DNA of 9,800 bases from Euryarchaeota archaeon UBA105 (GTDB lineage Archaea > Thermoplasmatota > Poseidoniia > Poseidoniales > Thalassarchaeaceae), in the NCBI GenBank assembly GCA_002496905.1, contig DALV01000037.1:1-9800 (forward strand). Direction: 5' to 3'. The notes under the pieces were generated by a model. That model was given only the letters and a program-made list of their open reading frames with translations. It did not search any database and had not been told where the DNA came from. Position numbers and translations under genes: made by a program. Numbering within the stretch: the first letter of the stretch is position 1; each line of letters starts with the position of its first letter. Below are positions 1-6,787 of the stretch, one piece after another.

Positions 1-50
1 AGGGCAGGCAACCTTCATGAGGGGCGGTCTTCGCGATCGGCTTGAAAATC

Positions 51-1223
51 ATGCCATACGAAGCCCTCGACTTCTACGATGTGGATTCACTATTGACCGA
101 TGAGGAGCGCATGGTCCGAGACATGGTCCGTGACTTTGTCGACGAAGAAGTGATTCCAAAAATCGAACATGCTTGCAGAGATGGAGTCTTCCCCGACGAA
201 TGGCGGGTTGCTCTTGGTGAAATGGGAGTTCTCGGCGCTCCACTAGAGGGTTATGACTGTCCTGGCCTATCCTACACTGCATACGGTGTAATCTGCAGAG
301 AACTAGAGAGAGGAGATAGCGGATTACGCTCTTTTGCTAGTGTTCAGGGCAGCCTTGCTATGTATCCGATTTGGGATTTCGGAAGTGAAGAACAAAAGCA
401 ACACTATCTTCCAAAGATGGCAAGTGGAGAATGGATTGGGTGCTTCGGCCTTACAGAACCCGATTATGGTTCAAATCCAGGAGATATGATTACCAAGGCC
501 GAAGATATGGGTGATCACTATCTATTGAATGGCGCCAAAATGTGGATTACAAATGGCACAGTCGCCCAATTAGCAGTTGTTTGGGCTAAATTAGATGGAG
601 TCATTCGTGGATTTATTGTTGAGAAAGACGACCCAGGATTTAGTGCGCCTGAAATGAAAGGAAAGCATTCACTCAAGGCTAGTGTAACAAGCGAATTGGT
701 TTTCCAAGATTGTAAGATTCCGAAGGACAGGATTCTGCCGGGTGTGAAGGGACTTCGTGGACCGTTTTCATGCTTGAACAACGCACGTTATGGCATATCA
801 TGGGGCGCGGTTGGAGCCGCTCAGGCCTGCTTTGACTCGGCAAAGGACTACGCCCTAAGTCGAATCCAATTTACTCACCCAATCGCAAGCTATCAATTGG
901 TTCAAAACAAGTTAGCATGGATGCTTAGGGAGATTACCAAGGCCCAACTACTGGCATATCATCTAGGTCAGAAGAAGGATGCTGGGACATGGATTCCGGA
1001 ACATATTTCTCTAGCAAAGATGAACAACGTAGACATAGCTCTTGAAATCGCTAGAGAGGCGAGGGACATCCATGGAGCAAACGGTATTCTAGACGAATAC
1101 TGCATCATGCGCCACATGGCAAATCTAGAATCGGTAAAGACCTACGAGGGGACTCATGATATTCACAATCTAATTCTCGGACGCCACATAACCGGTATTC
1201 AGGCATTCACCAGAGAACTGTAA
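51..1223 (+). CDS. gcdH: Glutaryl-CoA dehydrogenase-like acyl-CoA dehydrogenase
   Basis: A flavin-dependent acyl-CoA dehydrogenase of the glutaryl-CoA dehydrogenase type. This family oxidises and decarboxylates glutaryl-CoA to crotonyl-CoA in lysine/tryptophan breakdown and passes electrons to ETF. The 390-residue protein covers the full family length: N-terminal helical domain, central beta domain (CFGLTEPDYGS, LNGAKMWITN) and C-terminal helical domain. The catalytic base is the Glu of TYEGTHDIH (Glu366 counted from this ATG). The motif RELERGDSGLRS carries the Glu and Arg that correspond, from memory of the human enzyme, to substrate-binding Glu87 and Arg94; the last of these separates glutaryl-CoA dehydrogenases from ordinary acyl-CoA dehydrogenases. 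The ending LILGRHITGIQAF is also characteristic. A TTG at 42 is in frame and could start a protein three residues longer; ATG at 51 is preferred, though neither has a good Shine-Dalgarno at usual spacing. etfB and etfA follow on the same strand and supply the electron acceptor. The family is certain; the exact substrate is very likely but untested. Confidence 0.93.
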   Translation: MPYEALDFYDVDSLLTDEERMVRDMVRDFVDEEVIPKIEHACRDGVFPDEWRVALGEMGVLGAPLEGYDCPGLSYTAYGVICRELERGDSGLRSFASVQGSLAMYPIWDFGSEEQKQHYLPKMASGEWIGCFGLTEPDYGSNPGDMITKAEDMGDHYLLNGAKMWITNGTVAQLAVVWAKLDGVIRGFIVEKDDPGFSAPEMKGKHSLKASVTSELVFQDCKIPKDRILPGVKGLRGPFSCLNNARYGISWGAVGAAQACFDSAKDYALSRIQFTHPIASYQLVQNKLAWMLREITKAQLLAYHLGQKKDAGTWIPEHISLAKMNNVDIALEIAREARDIHGANGILDEYCIMRHMANLESVKTYEGTHDIHNLILGRHITGIQAFTREL

Positions 1224-1303
1224 ATGATTTCGTAAACACCTACGGTGAGGTCGCTAATCTTCATAGATGTGGCACGTGTCGAAGGAACGCAAGGGGTAAT
1301 CAT

Positions 1304-2065
1304 ATGACGATCGCGGTACTACTCAAGCAAGTTCCAGACACGACCGCAAAGATCTCCGTCAACGGTGGTCGTGTGGATGAAAATGCCGTATCAAAGTGGT
1401 CTTTCAGCCCATACGATGAGTATGCGCTTGAAGCCGCATTACAGTTGAAAGAATCAGCAGGCGGAGAATTATTTGCTATCACTGCTGGTCCAGCGCGTTG
1501 TGAAAAGTTACTTCGTGATGCTGCAGCAGTGGGAGCGGATAACTTAGTCCATGTCTCAGTAGAGAACATCAACGATCTTGACTCGACTCAAGTTCAGAAT
1601 CTTCTCGCAGCAGCGGTTCAAAAATCCGGGGCTTCGGTGATTTTCTGTGGTAAACAAGCCGCAGATACCAATGCGGGTTCAACAGGGCCTGGGGTCGCGG
1701 AACTAATCGGAGCATCCTGTGTCACTCTAGTATCCGAAGTCTCCTCTGATGGAGGTGAATATACAGCTACTCGCCCAAGTTCAGCGGGACACGAGAAGGT
1801 AGCAGTTTCTGCACCTTGTGTATTTGCTTTCGATAAGGGCGTCACGGAGATGCGCAGACCCAATGTCAGAGGGATAATGATGGCGAAGAAAAAACCCATT
1901 GAAACATGGTCCGTAGATGAATTAGGAGTAGATATTGGCGCGACTGGTGTTAGTGTAGATTCACATTCCCCACCAGCGGAAAAACCACCTGGTCAGAAGT
2001 TTGAAGGTGCCGAATCGGTATCTACGGTAGTAGGTAAACTTCGAGATGAGGCAAACGTAATTTGA
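1304..2065 (+). CDS. etfB: Electron transfer flavoprotein subunit beta
   Basis: Small subunit of the ETF heterodimer, a soluble FAD protein that collects electrons from acyl-CoA dehydrogenases. The 253 residues match the usual beta-subunit length. Visible family marks are KQVPDT (residues 8-13), SPYDEYALEAALQLKE (35-50), the nucleotide-binding stretch CGKQAADTNAGSTGP (115-129), and the C-terminal MAKKKPIETW (193-202) followed by DELGVD. The loop just before AKKKPIE is the region that docks on dehydrogenases in the human protein; the anchoring Leu there appears to be Val188 here, by manual alignment. The ATG lies eight bases after an AAGGGG sequence, a modest ribosome-binding site. It sits 80 bases after the glutaryl-CoA dehydrogenase with no obvious TATA element between, so co-transcription is plausible. 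Confidence in the family is very high. Confidence 0.96.
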   Translation: MTIAVLLKQVPDTTAKISVNGGRVDENAVSKWSFSPYDEYALEAALQLKESAGGELFAITAGPARCEKLLRDAAAVGADNLVHVSVENINDLDSTQVQNLLAAAVQKSGASVIFCGKQAADTNAGSTGPGVAELIGASCVTLVSEVSSDGGEYTATRPSSAGHEKVAVSAPCVFAFDKGVTEMRRPNVRGIMMAKKKPIETWSVDELGVDIGATGVSVDSHSPPAEKPPGQKFEGAESVSTVVGKLRDEANVI

Positions 2066-2070
2066 GGAGG
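2064..2070 (+). promoter_or_regulatory. Shine-Dalgarno of etfA, overlapping etfB stop
   Basis: GAGGAGG begins within the TGA stop of etfB and lies seven bases before the etfA ATG. It is strongly complementary to the archaeal 16S rRNA 3' end. The arrangement suggests coupled translation, which suits subunits of a 1:1 complex. Confidence 0.8.
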
Positions 2071-2077
2071 AGAAAGT

Positions 2078-2992
2078 ATGGAATGTACAGTAATCGCAGA
2101 AACTTCGGGCAATTCAATCCATCCAATTACCGCGCAACTAGTAGGGGCTGCAAGTTCACTTGGCGCCGCACCTACTGTCGTAGTCCCAGGTGGCATAGGG
2201 GCTGAAGATGCAGCAAGTATAGATGGAGTCTCAAAGGTCGTCTCGGTAGTAGGCGATTGCTTCTCAACATTCGATGGTGGTGCATGGGCTAGTGCAATCG
2301 CTTCACAATGCTCAGGAGTAGTAATTGCTGGAGCCACATCGATTGGTCGTGAAGTCGCTTCAAGAGTGGCGGCAAAGAAAGGGATTCCAATTATTCAAGA
2401 CGCCACTGGCCTAGCCTCAGGAATTACCATCACTCGCCCAATATATTCAGGAAAGGCAGTTGAAACTTCAACGGTCTCAGGTGATTGTGTGATTACATTG
2501 AGAGCGAACGCATTCGACGCTGCGGGTTCAGGCGGTAGTGCTGCTGTAAACGTCGTCGACCAAAGCGCGGATGTTTCTATTGCTGTCAAAGAGGCCATCT
2601 CGAAAGCAAGCGAAAGACTCGATGTATCAGAAGCAGATATCATTATCTCTGGTGGAAGAGGAATCGGAGAAAAAGAAAATTTCTCACATCTTGAGGAAGT
2701 TGCCGACTTGATTGGGGCAGCGGTTGGAGCGAGTAGAGCTGTTGTTGACGAGTGGGGGATGCCTCACAGTATGCAAGTCGGACAAACAGGAAAGACCGTT
2801 ACACCTTCACTATACATCGCAGTAGGTATTTCAGGTGCGATTCAACACCTTGCAGGAATGCGTTCATCAAAGTATATCGTAGCGATAAATAAGGATCCTG
2901 ACGCACCTATTTTCGGCGTTGCAGACTACGGAATCGTCGCTACTTGGGAAGAAGCAGTTCCTGCACTCAAATCAGCCTTAGCGGCGCTTTGA
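2078..2992 (+). CDS. etfA: Electron transfer flavoprotein subunit alpha
   Basis: Large, FAD-holding subunit of ETF. The 304 residues comprise an N-terminal Rossmann-like domain (about 1-185) and the C-terminal FAD domain (about 186-304). Key FAD-domain motifs are SGGRG (191-195), MQVGQTGKTVTP (232-243), and the ETF-alpha signature running from LYIAVGISGAIQH (245-257) to VAIN (268-271), followed by KDPDAPIF and VADYG. These resemble canonical, dehydrogenase-serving ETFs such as the human one, which argues for a partner of the adjacent glutaryl-CoA dehydrogenase rather than an electron-bifurcating FixAB; this last point is inference. A strong GAGGAGG fixes the ATG start, twelve bases after the etfB stop. 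The membrane acceptor (ETF:quinone oxidoreductase) is not in the window. The gene ends six bases from the stop of the convergent beta-propeller gene. Confidence 0.96.
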   Translation: MECTVIAETSGNSIHPITAQLVGAASSLGAAPTVVVPGGIGAEDAASIDGVSKVVSVVGDCFSTFDGGAWASAIASQCSGVVIAGATSIGREVASRVAAKKGIPIIQDATGLASGITITRPIYSGKAVETSTVSGDCVITLRANAFDAAGSGGSAAVNVVDQSADVSIAVKEAISKASERLDVSEADIIISGGRGIGEKENFSHLEEVADLIGAAVGASRAVVDEWGMPHSMQVGQTGKTVTPSLYIAVGISGAIQHLAGMRSSKYIVAINKDPDAPIFGVADYGIVATWEEAVPALKSALAAL

Positions 2993-2998
2993 ATGGGA

Positions 2999-4507
2999 TT
3001 ATTGAATCCTAATTGTAACCATGGCTTTTGTGGCCGCTCCCTTATCATCGACAACGGTTAGTTCAAACGGATGAGTCCCCAGTGGCAATCGAACTCTAAC
3101 TTGCGCTGAGTCACCAATGACATTGCCCTTTGAGTCCTGCCAGGCATATGACTCAATCTTCCCGTCTGGGTCGTATGATCTCGAGCCATCTAGAAGAATA
3201 GTTGCAGTATTATCCTCTTCGGCTGAGATTGTTTTATCCTCACCAGCATCTGCAATTGGTGGAAGATTAATCGCTTTTGCAGATGCGGATAAATCTTCTA
3301 ATAAATCAGCCTCAGAAATCACTTTCTCTTCTTCGATATGCTCTAATTCCTCATCCAGTGCATCGATCAATTCATTAGTTTCAATGGATGGAAGAGGAGG
3401 TGCTTCTGCTTTGGCAATCTCTTCATCACTCAAGCCACCTGCAAACTCATTTGGAGCATTATTGCTAAACTCATAGACAAATGACTCATCCTCGGGGATT
3501 ATAGGTTCGGAATTCGGTTCAAGTAAAACAACCGACGCGGGGTTTTGACCCGCCGGTGATCGACCAATAACTGTGATTAAATCTGAACTGATTGCGAGAA
3601 CTTCACTCACTAAACCCTCATGCTCATAGGACCAAATTAGTTCGCCACTAGATGATATCCTCATTGCATTAAACCAAGTACCAATAATCAAATCTTGATC
3701 CCACTGGATTATTGAAGAAACCGAATTATCAACGATTAGTAACTCCTCTACATCTTTACCAATTCTAAATCGTAATATCGCTCCATTTTGACAACCGACT
3801 ATTGCACCATCCTCGGTTGCAAGAATGCTAGTTGCCATGGCTGGTAACTCAGTAGTATGCAGGAGTCCCCTCTGAGGGTGCCAACACTCTAGACGATTTT
3901 CGGGTCGGTCATCTAGTGTCATACCTAGAGAATCTCGACAGGCTAGAAGAATACCATCTGACCGAAAACAAATTTGCGAGATTGTTTCAACGTCTTCAGA
4001 ATCGGAAAAGGATTCTTGTAGAATTTCTCCGGATTTGCTTGATAGGAGTAACGTCCCATCTGTTTTTGCGATTGCAAAATAATTCCCATCTACAGAATGT
4101 GCCAGGCGATTTACATCTCCATGAGATTGCGTTCTTTCCTTATCTCCTTTTGAGTTAAGGAAGATAATCGATCCAGAGGTGTCTGATATACAGATCACAT
4201 CCCCTAGAGATATCATATGTTCAATTCCTGATTGAATTTCATGTTGCCAACTAGGTGATTCATTAATTGACTTAATTTGACCTATAGCCGATGCTGCGAC
4301 TGCTTTCTCACCCGAGTCGATTATTGAGATAATTGCCGAATCAAATTCGGCATCCTGTAGAAGATTATCCGTCTCAAAAATTTGCAGTTTACCGTCGATA
4401 GTACCTACTGCAAAGCGAGAGTTGCCAAGCACACAAGAAGACACCACATCCTCAAGCATTTCAATCTCAGCAAAGGCCTCGATTGTCGGCAAACTGTCAA
4501 ACTTCAC
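2999..4507 (-). CDS. Beta-propeller protein with C-terminal PKD domain
   Basis: A 502-residue protein of unknown function in three parts. Residues 1 to about 329 are repeated beta-rich stretches with DG/SG turns (FAVGTIDGKLQIFE, FAIAKTDGTLLLSSKSGEI, ISSSGELIWSYEH) that resemble WD40/PQQ-like propeller blades; the blade count is not settled by eye. Residues 330-414 are an acidic, Glu-rich linker with a possible helix (around 378-405). Residues 415-502 form a PKD-type immunoglobulin-like domain, with the hallmark GSRSYDPDGKIESYAW (441-456) and a final FELTVVDDKGA. No signal peptide or membrane segment is seen, which is unusual because PKD domains are mostly extracellular. The start is a GTG, the only reasonable start after an in-frame TAA a few codons upstream. 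A later ATG at residue 17 is possible. It lies 66 bases after purF on the same strand and may be read through from it. Its role is unknown; a scaffold or sensor is only a guess. Confidence 0.85.
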   Translation of the reverse strand: MKFDSLPTIEAFAEIEMLEDVVSSCVLGNSRFAVGTIDGKLQIFETDNLLQDAEFDSAIISIIDSGEKAVAASAIGQIKSINESPSWQHEIQSGIEHMISLGDVICISDTSGSIIFLNSKGDKERTQSHGDVNRLAHSVDGNYFAIAKTDGTLLLSSKSGEILQESFSDSEDVETISQICFRSDGILLACRDSLGMTLDDRPENRLECWHPQRGLLHTTELPAMATSILATEDGAIVGCQNGAILRFRIGKDVEELLIVDNSVSSIIQWDQDLIIGTWFNAMRISSSGELIWSYEHEGLVSEVLAISSDLITVIGRSPAGQNPASVVLLEPNSEPIIPEDESFVYEFSNNAPNEFAGGLSDEEIAKAEAPPLPSIETNELIDALDEELEHIEEEKVISEADLLEDLSASAKAINLPPIADAGEDKTISAEEDNTATILLDGSRSYDPDGKIESYAWQDSKGNVIGDSAQVRVRLPLGTHPFELTVVDDKGAATKAMVTIRIQ

Positions 4508-4573
4508 AGCCTCAACCCAGAGTTAGTGGTTTTCACAATGTCGGATAAATGGACGAGTGAAAATCACCCAACT

Positions 4574-6064
4574 TTAGGCCTTAGCAGAATCTTTTCTCTT
4601 GGTTTCTAAGGAATCCAGATATGCTTGGTCGATTCTGCCCGCAACATAGCGACCATCGAAACAGGAGCAATCAAAGTTTGCAAGACGACTATCTCCTGCA
4701 CCCAAACATGATTCGACTAAATCCTCGAGTTTTTGATAGATTAACCAATCAGCACCAATCGCTTCACCTACCTCTTCAGAGGTCCGATTATGAGCTACAT
4801 ACTCATGCTTTGCAGGCATGTCGATTCCATACACATTTGGATGAACTACAGGTGGTGCTGCTGAGGCGAAGTAGACCTTTTTTGCGCCCGCTTCTCTAGC
4901 CATCTCAACAATCCTTCTGGACGTATTTCCTCTGACGATACTATCGTCAACAATTAGTACATTTCTTCCTTCAAATTCATGTCTAATCGTGTTTAGTTTC
5001 TTTCGTACAGAATCCTTTCTCATGGCCTGTCCAGGCATAATGAATGTTCGACCAATGTATCGATTCTTTACGAAGCCCTCTCTATACGATACACCTAACT
5101 CCCTAGCCAATTCAAGGGCTGCAATTCTGCCACTATCCGGGACCGGGATTACACAATCAATCGCATGATCAGGGAATTCTTCAGCAATACGATTCGCCAA
5201 CCTCGCACCCATGGCTAACCTTGCCCCATGGACAGATACCCCGTCCAAACGAGAATCGGGTCGTGCGAAGTAAACATATTCGAAAATGCAAGGGGTGTGA
5301 TTAGGCAAATCTGCACAAATGCTTGAGGATCTAGTTCCATCCATCCTAACAACAATTGCTTCTCCGGGCTTGACATCTCTTTCTGTTTCAAACCCAAGTG
5401 CCTTCATAGCGACGGATTCAGATGCTACTAAAGTTTCAGTAAATCCGTCAATTTCACAGGACCCAATACTTAGAGGTCGAATTCCGTGAGGATCTCTGAA
5501 GGCCACCATGCCCCAACCAGTAATCATCGTAACCACTGAATATGAGCCTTCGACAGTATCGTTAATCGCCCTTACAGCACCGAAGACATCCTCGTCACTA
5601 AGTGCATCTAATCCACCTCTACGGCCATTGATTGAACGCTGAATTTCAGCAGCGAATAGATTAAGCAATGCTTCAGAATCCGAACTAGTATTGATTCTGC
5701 GATGATCCCTTTCAAGTAAGGTATCAATGATTTCCTCTGGGTTTGTTAAATTCCCGTTGTGTGCTAGACTTACACCAAATGGTGAGTTGGTGTAGAATGG
5801 TTGAGCCTCTGAGGCTGATGCAGAACCTGCAGTCGGGTATCGAACGTGCCCTATTCCCATCGAACCTTCAAGCGTTTGAATATGACGAAGGCGGAAGACA
5901 TCCCGGACTAGACCATTCGCTCTTCTATGAGAAATATTGCTAAAATCGCTAGTTACTATACCAGCAGCATCCTGCCCTCGGTGCTGTAAAACAAGTAAGC
6001 CATCGTAGAGTGCCGAACCTACCTGACTATCTGGGTGCCCGACGAGACCTATGATGCCACACAT
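4574..6064 (-). CDS. purF: Amidophosphoribosyltransferase (PurF)
   Basis: Catalyses the first committed step of purine synthesis, forming 5-phosphoribosylamine from PRPP and glutamine. The 496-residue protein has an N-terminal Ntn glutaminase domain and a C-terminal phosphoribosyltransferase domain. Cys2 directly follows Met, so there is no propeptide and the catalytic Cys is exposed by Met removal. Other visible glutaminase residues are Arg75 (HVRYPT), Asn103-Gly104 (HNGN) and Asp129 (SDSE). The PRPP loop is VLIVDDSIVRGNTSRR (369-384). The B. subtilis-type iron-sulfur set is incomplete: HPN410 stands where that type has HPC, and the C-terminus (FDCSCFDGRYV, then DQAYLDSL) matches the E. coli type. 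Strong identity to E. coli-type PurF through most of the length suggests bacterial origin. It lies 56 bases after eL37 on the same strand, a neighbourhood seen in other euryarchaea as I recall it. No clear Shine-Dalgarno precedes the ATG. Confidence 0.97.
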   Translation of the reverse strand: MCGIIGLVGHPDSQVGSALYDGLLVLQHRGQDAAGIVTSDFSNISHRRANGLVRDVFRLRHIQTLEGSMGIGHVRYPTAGSASASEAQPFYTNSPFGVSLAHNGNLTNPEEIIDTLLERDHRRINTSSDSEALLNLFAAEIQRSINGRRGGLDALSDEDVFGAVRAINDTVEGSYSVVTMITGWGMVAFRDPHGIRPLSIGSCEIDGFTETLVASESVAMKALGFETERDVKPGEAIVVRMDGTRSSSICADLPNHTPCIFEYVYFARPDSRLDGVSVHGARLAMGARLANRIAEEFPDHAIDCVIPVPDSGRIAALELARELGVSYREGFVKNRYIGRTFIMPGQAMRKDSVRKKLNTIRHEFEGRNVLIVDDSIVRGNTSRRIVEMAREAGAKKVYFASAAPPVVHPNVYGIDMPAKHEYVAHNRTSEEVGEAIGADWLIYQKLEDLVESCLGAGDSRLANFDCSCFDGRYVAGRIDQAYLDSLETKRKDSAKA

Positions 6065-6093
6065 CGGGAATCGTCTCTGGCTGATTCAGTAAG

Positions 6094-6119
6094 GACTTAG
6101 CCATTTGCAAAGCGAAGTC
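6094..6119 (-). other. Imperfect hairpin between eL37 and purF
   Basis: Just after the eL37 stop, the sense-strand sequence has two 8-base arms, GACTTCGC and GCTAAGTC, pairing with one mismatch around a 10-base loop. The loop overlaps the short palindrome TTTGCAAA. No T-tract follows, so it is not a convincing terminator; it might be an RNA-processing or attenuation element, or chance. Confidence 0.3.
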
Positions 6120-6120
6120 T

Positions 6121-6309
6121 TCACTTCTTGTGCTGGGCCATAGATCGGTTTCGCTTGCTCCAGCGGAATTTTCGGCGACGTGCAGATTCACCATAGCCAC
6201 ATGAAGAGCAAGCGCGCTTTTGCTTATGGTAGGAATGTCGACCACAGCGTCGGCATCGAATATGCGTGGACTTTTGCTTCTTGCCCATGCTCGGAGTTCC
6301 CTTTGACAC
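6121..6309 (-). CDS. rpl37e: 50S ribosomal protein eL37
   Basis: Small zinc-ribbon protein of the large ribosomal subunit, found in archaea and eukaryotes and absent from bacteria. The 62-residue product begins MSKGTPSMGKK and contains the Cys4 zinc site C19-x2-C22 and C34-x2-C37 (RCRRCGRHSYH, ACSSCGYG), followed by a very basic tail (RRRKFRWSKRNR). The start is taken at a GTG because the family begins with (S/T)KGTPS and because AGAGGTGG lies five bases upstream; the reading frame stays open to an ATG at 6402, but those extra residues have no family counterpart. purF follows 56 bases downstream. In many archaea an lsm gene directly precedes eL37; here only a short out-of-frame Sm2-like stretch overlaps the start. 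Confidence 0.94.
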   Translation of the reverse strand: MSKGTPSMGKKQKSTHIRCRRCGRHSYHKQKRACSSCGYGESARRRKFRWSKRNRSMAQHKK

Positions 6310-6314
6310 GATTA

Positions 6315-6322
6315 CCACCTCT
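6315..6322 (-). promoter_or_regulatory. Shine-Dalgarno deciding the eL37 GTG start
   Basis: AGAGGTGG on the minus strand, five bases before the GTG at 6309. It complements the archaeal anti-Shine-Dalgarno and supports the GTG over any upstream ATG. Confidence 0.75.
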
Positions 6323-6389
6323 GAGGACAACGCGGCGACCGACGGGCTTGTTATGAGCATTACCCAAAGGATTGCAACGGGTTTGCTAG

Positions 6390-6411
6390 CAGAAAATGAC
6401 AAACAAAAACT
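6390..6411 (-). terminator. T-rich tract after the membrane-protein pair
   Basis: Directly after the TAA of the second membrane-protein gene the sense strand reads T5, G, T3, GTCA, T4. Archaeal transcription can end at such U-rich tracts without a hairpin. It would separate the membrane-protein pair from eL37-purF. The call rests on base composition only. Confidence 0.4.
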
Positions 6412-6415
6412 CGAG

Positions 6416-6787
6416 TTAGTTATCTAACATCTCCATAAGGGGGTCTTCCGACGGACTTTTTCTAGACACAATAATCATTTGAAAAGTGACGAATACGAGA
6501 ATAAATGGCATCCAAAGAACGATCACTCCTAGGCCCAATGTAGTAAACAAGAAAGCGACCTCTAGCATTTGCGAAATTGAAGTAGCTCCATCTTTCTGCA
6601 TTGACATTGCTAACATTGGGCCTAAGCTAAGAATTAAAGAAGAAACCAGAGGAATAACTGGACGATGATAGGGATTCCAAGTTACGATTAGATGGATTGC
6701 AAAGCAGTAGGAAAGAAAAACCAGTGCGATTAGCATCATTGCTCCTAAGGATCCAATACCAGCAAATGAAAAGTCAAAACTAACCAT
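6416..6787 (-). CDS. Uncharacterised small membrane protein (123 aa)
   Basis: I do not recognise this family. The 123-residue protein is strongly hydrophobic, with membrane segments at about 13-36, 43-63 and a long one at 76-107 that may be one or two helices. A positively charged VSRK at about 107-110 marks the end of the last segment and suggests a cytoplasmic C-terminus. The tail ends DPLMEMLDN, very like DPPIELLDDN in the protein encoded just upstream. Its ATG shares one base with the upstream TAA (TAATG) and a strong AGGAGGTGG lies six bases before it, so translation is probably coupled. The two proteins therefore likely work together, possibly as a complex. No catalytic motif is visible. 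Confidence 0.8.
   Translation of the reverse strand: MVSFDFSFAGIGSLGAMMLIALVFLSYCFAIHLIVTWNPYHRPVIPLVSSLILSLGPMLAMSMQKDGATSISQMLEVAFLFTTLGLGVIVLWMPFILVFVTFQMIIVSRKSPSEDPLMEMLDN

Noticed and set aside
1..18. A minus-strand ATG at 18-16 reading MKVACP to the window edge, possibly the start of a divergent gene.
   Set aside because: Only six codons are visible, with no Shine-Dalgarno or promoter; the same bases could equally be the end of a plus-strand gene (frame closed by TGA at 43-45). Nothing can be supported.
1224..1303. Short CACC-TAC-GGTG inverted repeat between the dehydrogenase and etfB.
   Set aside because: A four-base stem is too weak to support a terminator or operator, and no T-tract follows.
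3117..3476. A plus-strand open frame of about 119 codons inside the propeller/PKD gene.
   Set aside because: It is Ser/Ala-rich low-complexity sequence antisense to a clearly folded protein, with no ribosome-binding site or homology.
4505..4536. A possible ten-codon leader ORF (GTG start, MKTTNSGLRL) whose TGA overlaps the propeller GTG start.
   Set aside because: Too short, no ribosome-binding site, and no codon pattern suggesting attenuation; chance is likely.
4574..6064. A [4Fe-4S] cluster in PurF, suggested by Cys259 and the C-terminal Cys466/Cys468.
   Set aside because: The fourth ligand position is Asn410 and the C-terminal cysteines are spaced differently from the B. subtilis type; the protein follows the cluster-free E. 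coli type.
6027..6245. A minus-strand open frame spanning the end of eL37 and the start of purF.
   Set aside because: It overlaps two firm genes out of frame and shows no recognisable protein features.
6310..6402. In-frame upstream extension of eL37 to an ATG at 6402.
   Set aside because: The family starts at (S/T)KGTPS, the GTG at 6309 has a good Shine-Dalgarno, and the extension has no family resemblance.
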